A stretch of DNA of 7,247 bases, taken from positions 1 through 7,247 of the forward strand of contig JAUIKX010000178.1 in NCBI GenBank assembly GCA_030430515.1, given 5' to 3'. The position numbers were made by a program, and so were the translations under genes. This document shows, one piece after another, positions 4,869 through 7,247 of this stretch; the stretch's first letter is position 1; the number at the start of each line of letters is the position of its first letter. The notes under the pieces were generated by a model that searched no databases, was not told the DNA's origin, and saw nothing but the letters and a program-made list of their open reading frames with translations. The DNA is from Gammaproteobacteria bacterium (lineage in GTDB: Bacteria > Pseudomonadota > Gammaproteobacteria > Pseudomonadales > Azotimanducaceae).

Positions 4869-6616
4869 ACGCCATAGTCTCCCAGTCCAGGATTGCCACC
4901 CACACCTTTCAGCACCGGCTCGTTGAGCCGCTCGAGGCGAACGGTCTTTTCCGCGCGGAGATGGTCTGCGACCACATCCCAGATTGCCGGCCCAGGTGAT
5001 ACAGCCCCCACCGTAGCCCACCCCGCAACCTTGTACGCGCGGTTGGCGTCCAGTAGATCACCAGCGTCTGTGGTGAGGTCCGATATCCGCGAGCCCATAT
5101 CTTTCGTTGGGTCGCAGGTGAACTGCAGACCACCGACCCTGACCATGTCACCGCCCTGCTGAAGGTAGGGGTCGGGGTTGAACAGATTATCGCAGACACT
5201 TTCGAGGATGAACTTGATCTCCTCGCCTTTCATGTCGCGAACGTAGGTTTCGGGGTACGTGATGGCGGTCTGATCAAGCACGCGTTCCATCGTAATTGTA
5301 TCGCCCGGCAGTACGGTAGTTCCCCAGCGGAACCCGGGCGACAGACTCACCTCCGCGTCGAGCTGCGTTCGAAGCGCATCGCAGATCACCTGATCGAAGG
5401 TGCCATTGAAGTTACCCCGGCGATAGAGCAGCGATTCGGTCACCGCCAGCGGCTCGGAAAGCTTCGCTGCAAAGGGCGCGCGCACGTCGTCGATGTATGC
5501 CTGCATACCTTGATCCGCGGGCAACATGCCGGCAAAAACCGGCAGCAGCCGATAGCGGTAGCCAGAAAGACCGTTGGCGCCGAATGCCAGGTCGAGCACG
5601 CCGACAAACTTTCCGTTAGACCCGGCATTGGTCACCACCGTGGAGCCTCCCGGATTCTTGACGGTAATCGGCACGGGAACGCCGTCATGGGTATGACCGC
5701 CAAGAATGAAGTCGATTCCTGAAACGCGGCTGGCCAGCTTCAGGTCAACGTCCATGCCGTTGTGCGACAGCAGCACCACTGCATCGGGTTTTTCATTGTT
5801 ACGGATCTGATCAATGAGATCCGCAAGGTCGGTCTCCTGAATGCCGAACGACCAGTTCGGAATAAAACGCTGTGGGTTGGCGATTGGCGTGTAGGGGAAC
5901 GCCTGCCCCACCACCGCAACGCGCCGGCCGCCAACGTTCTTGATCACATAAGGCGGGAAGACGTGCCCCGTATCGTCGTCGTATACCTCGACCCCTTCAA
6001 ACAACGCATCTTCTGTCGCCCGCACGTTCTGAGCGACAAAATCACCGTTGAACGCTTCGACGTTGGCGCGGGTTTCTGAGTCCTGATAAGTGAACTCCCA
6101 GTGCCCAGTCATCACATCCACACCGAGGCGGTTGCAGGCTTCGACCATATCCGCGCCACGGGTCCAGAGCGCCGTGCCGGAACCCTGCCAGGTATCTCCG
6201 CCATCGACCAGAAGAGACCGGTCCTCGGCATCACCGCGGAGCCGATCAACCAGCGTTTTGAGATGGGCAAAGCCTCCGACCTTGCCGTACTTTTCAGCTG
6301 CCTCCGTGAAATCCAGGTAGGTGAGTGCATGAGCCCGCATTGAATCGACCGGGTCGATCTCCTGCAGAAGATTCCTGCCAACCAGGTGCGGCCACTTCCC
6401 GGAAGCCTCACCAATACCCAGATTAACGTTCGGTTCCCTGAAATAGATTGGGGTCAGCTGAGCGTGTGTATCCGTGATGTGGAGGAGACGAACGTCGCCC
6501 GTCAGTGGAAGGTCGTAGAATCCTTCAGGACTGCCCCGCAGGCCGGTTGCACAACCAGACAGCGCTGCCGTAACAGACGCCTTGCTCAGAAGGTCAATGA
6601 ACTCACGACGATTCAT
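4865..6616 (-). CDS. soxB: Thiosulfohydrolase SoxB
   Basis: A 583-residue, full-length SoxB, the periplasmic dimanganese enzyme that hydrolyses the sulfone from SoxYZ-bound S-sulfonate, releasing sulfate. It opens with a Tat-type signal (NRREFI at 2-7). The metallophosphoesterase domain shows HITDTHAQL at 46-54, VDGGDTWQGSG at 137-147, the SoxB-typical GHWEFTY at 171-177 (GNHEFDY in ordinary 5'-nucleotidases), LLSHNGMD at 282-289 and GGHTHDG at 306-312. The C-terminal nucleotidase-type domain spans about 385-560 and includes FRWGTTVLPGD at 429-439. Cys22 sits in LSGC, a possible lipobox directly after the Tat hydrophobic stretch. The start overlaps the soxK stop (ATGA) and no separate Shine-Dalgarno is evident, so translation is probably coupled. 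SoxB identity is firm. Confidence 0.97.
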   Translation of the reverse strand: MNRREFIDLLSKASVTAALSGCATGLRGSPEGFYDLPLTGDVRLLHITDTHAQLTPIYFREPNVNLGIGEASGKWPHLVGRNLLQEIDPVDSMRAHALTYLDFTEAAEKYGKVGGFAHLKTLVDRLRGDAEDRSLLVDGGDTWQGSGTALWTRGADMVEACNRLGVDVMTGHWEFTYQDSETRANVEAFNGDFVAQNVRATEDALFEGVEVYDDDTGHVFPPYVIKNVGGRRVAVVGQAFPYTPIANPQRFIPNWSFGIQETDLADLIDQIRNNEKPDAVVLLSHNGMDVDLKLASRVSGIDFILGGHTHDGVPVPITVKNPGGSTVVTNAGSNGKFVGVLDLAFGANGLSGYRYRLLPVFAGMLPADQGMQAYIDDVRAPFAAKLSEPLAVTESLLYRRGNFNGTFDQVICDALRTQLDAEVSLSPGFRWGTTVLPGDTITMERVLDQTAITYPETYVRDMKGEEIKFILESVCDNLFNPDPYLQQGGDMVRVGGLQFTCDPTKDMGSRISDLTTDAGDLLDANRAYKVAGWATVGAVSPGPAIWDVVADHLRAEKTVRLERLNEPVLKGVGGNPGLGDYGV

Positions 6617-6924
6617 TGGGCAAACGGAAAGGTGCGTGCAGAAGAATCGGCTTCCGCCCTCGCCTGCTCGATGGAGGCTTCGGCCAGCGCTTTTGCTTCA
6701 GCGGCAGCGACCATAGCTGTCTCGAGATCACCCGCCGCAAGTGCCGTTTCCGCGGCCGCGATCTGACGTTTCGCCGCACGCCAGGGATGCGCCATCTCGT
6801 ATGACTGCGCATACAAAGCCTGCGCCTCGGCAATGGCGGCCTGCGCTTGCGCCTGGGGCGACTGCTGCCCGGCGCATCCCGCAAGGAGCCCGATCATCAG
6901 CAGCAGAGCGTATTTCTTAAACAT
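6613..6924 (-). CDS. soxK: SoxXA-binding lipoprotein SoxK (SAXB-like)
   Basis: A 103-residue small lipoprotein with signal MFKKYALLLMIG and lipobox LLAGC (Cys17). The mature part is alanine-rich and almost wholly helical: about 28-95 can form two or three amphipathic helices, with HPWRAAKRQIAAAETALAAGD at its core (Trp48) and regular heptad-like alanines suggesting a helical hairpin. This matches the small SoxXA-binding proteins (SoxK/SAXB) that join the SoxXA cytochrome and increase its activity in green and purple sulfur bacteria. The position between soxA and soxB is the usual one. The ATG is 2 nt after the soxA stop with AAGGAA upstream, and the stop overlaps soxB. Assignment rests on composition, lipobox and position more than on long conserved motifs. 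Confidence 0.78.
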   Translation of the reverse strand: MFKKYALLLMIGLLAGCAGQQSPQAQAQAAIAEAQALYAQSYEMAHPWRAAKRQIAAAETALAAGDLETAMVAAAEAKALAEASIEQARAEADSSARTFPFAQ

Positions 6925-6926
6925 GA

Positions 6927-7247
6927 CTATTTCCTTGAAGCCGGACCATTGAGCGGTAGGCCGTTGGCCATATAGGACAGGAAGTACTCCAGGTTTCGGT
7001 ACGCCTCACTTTGAAGCTCAAGCGGCTCCGCACGCACTTGGCTGTTGCACTCCTGAAAACGAAAATGCAGGCTGCCCAACGCCTCCCACCACCCTACCGC
7101 TCCCTCCGGAGCGCCGGCATGGCGAGACGGGCCAGATGCGAAGAGCGCCACGCACCGCCACCGCGCCGCGCACCGCCGCGCGAAGTGCACCGCCACCGCC
7201 ACGCGAAGCGCACCGCCACCGCCACCGCGAAGCGCACCGCCACCGCG
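6927..7247 (-). CDS. soxA: SoxA cytochrome subunit, C-terminal part only (runs off the window)
   Basis: Only the 3' end of soxA, stop TAG at 6929-6927, open to the window edge. The last 54 residues (from about 7091) are clear SoxA: LGSLHFRFQECNSQVRAEP, then EAYRNLEYFLSYMANGLPLNGPASRK. SoxA is the c-type cytochrome that with SoxX conjugates thiosulfate to SoxYZ. The Cys in FQECNSQVRAEP, 39 residues from the C terminus, is where SoxA proteins carry the heme-ligand cysteine that becomes persulfidated, so the active-site end appears intact. A CxxCH heme site would be expected about 40-45 residues before it. That region instead reads through a G+C-rich tandem repeat as Gly/Arg/Ala/Val-rich peptide with no CxxCH. 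The frame stays open only because the repeat lacks stops. Either this end of the assembly is wrong or soxA is disrupted. Confidence 0.82.
   Translation of the reverse strand, partial: RGGGALRGGGGGALRVAVAVHFARRCAARWRCVALFASGPSRHAGAPEGAVGWWEALGSLHFRFQECNSQVRAEPLELQSEAYRNLEYFLSYMANGLPLNGPASRK
6931..6936 (-). promoter_or_regulatory. Ribosome binding site of soxK, inside the end of soxA
   Basis: On the minus strand AAGGAA lies 6 nt before the soxK ATG and overlaps the last codons of soxA, typical of a tightly packed operon. Confidence 0.65.
7151..7247. repeat. G+C-rich tandem repeat of a 23-24-nt unit at the window edge
   Basis: Three copies of a unit beginning GCGAAGYGCACCGCCACCGC start at 7180, 7203 and 7227. 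The first is 23 nt, the second 24 nt, and the third is cut by the window end at 21 nt. Related, degenerate CACCGC runs fill 7151-7179. Within 7151-7247, 79 of 97 bases are G or C and there is only one T. Because unit length varies between 23 and 24 nt it is not a codon repeat. It occupies the place where soxA should encode its heme-binding core. Confidence 0.8.

Noticed and set aside
4422..5021. Longer version of the DsrE-like protein starting at 5021
   Set aside because: The extra 51 N-terminal residues are a polar, Gly/Arg-rich shadow of soxB and would hide a good signal peptide. The ATG at 4868 with its ATGA overlap fits far better.
7150..7172. Degenerate heme site in the soxA read-through peptide (FARRCAARW resembling FAxRCAACH)
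   Set aside because: There is no CxxCH, and it lies within repeat-like sequence. The resemblance may be chance, and I cannot show a simple frameshift that restores the motif.
7151..7247. CRISPR array at the right edge
   Set aside because: The units abut one another with no unique spacers and the sequence is low-complexity CACCGC, so it is a simple tandem repeat.

Overview
This 7.2 kb window looks like part of the chromosome of a sulfur-oxidising proteobacterium, most likely a gammaproteobacterium. The main evidence is a sox (thiosulfate oxidation) cluster at the right end, with a two-piece YeeE/YedE sulfur transporter and several exported thiol/redox proteins to its left. The organism assignment is inferred from gene content. 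I cannot name a genus.

Left to right: an HxlR-type regulator (72-419, +) converges, with a 9-nt gap, on two leftward genes. These encode a membrane-anchored aspartyl-protease-like protein with two DTGS lobes (429-1487, -) and an exported alpha/beta-hydrolase fused to a CPYC thioredoxin domain (1535-2659, -). A 77-bp spacer, very AT-rich over most of its length, separates the hydrolase gene from a rightward pair, the two halves of a YeeE/YedE-type transporter (2737-3267 and 3278-3805, +). A strong hairpin follows, and then a GNAT acetyltransferase (3889-4404, +).

The remainder, 4422-7247, is one leftward operon read soxA (3' part only), soxK, soxB, then a periplasmic DsrE-like protein. It is extremely tight: 2 nt between soxA and soxK, and 4-nt ATGA overlaps at soxK/soxB and soxB/dsrE. 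The soxA fragment enters from the right edge through a G+C-rich tandem repeat of a 23-24-nt unit. That repeat does not look like SoxA coding sequence and may be an assembly artefact or a real rearrangement.

A plausible working model (inference): the YeeE/YedE pair moves thiosulfate or another sulfur compound across the inner membrane. In the periplasm, SoxXA (with SoxK) loads thiosulfate onto the SoxYZ carrier, which is not in this window, and SoxB hydrolyses off the sulfone as sulfate. The DsrE-like protein may handle sulfane sulfur, and the thioredoxin domain of the fusion protein could supply SoxW-like thiol reduction. The HxlR protein could be a thiol- or electrophile-responsive regulator. 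No RNA gene, CRISPR array, insertion sequence or phage gene was seen. No gene-free stretch exceeds 300 bases.
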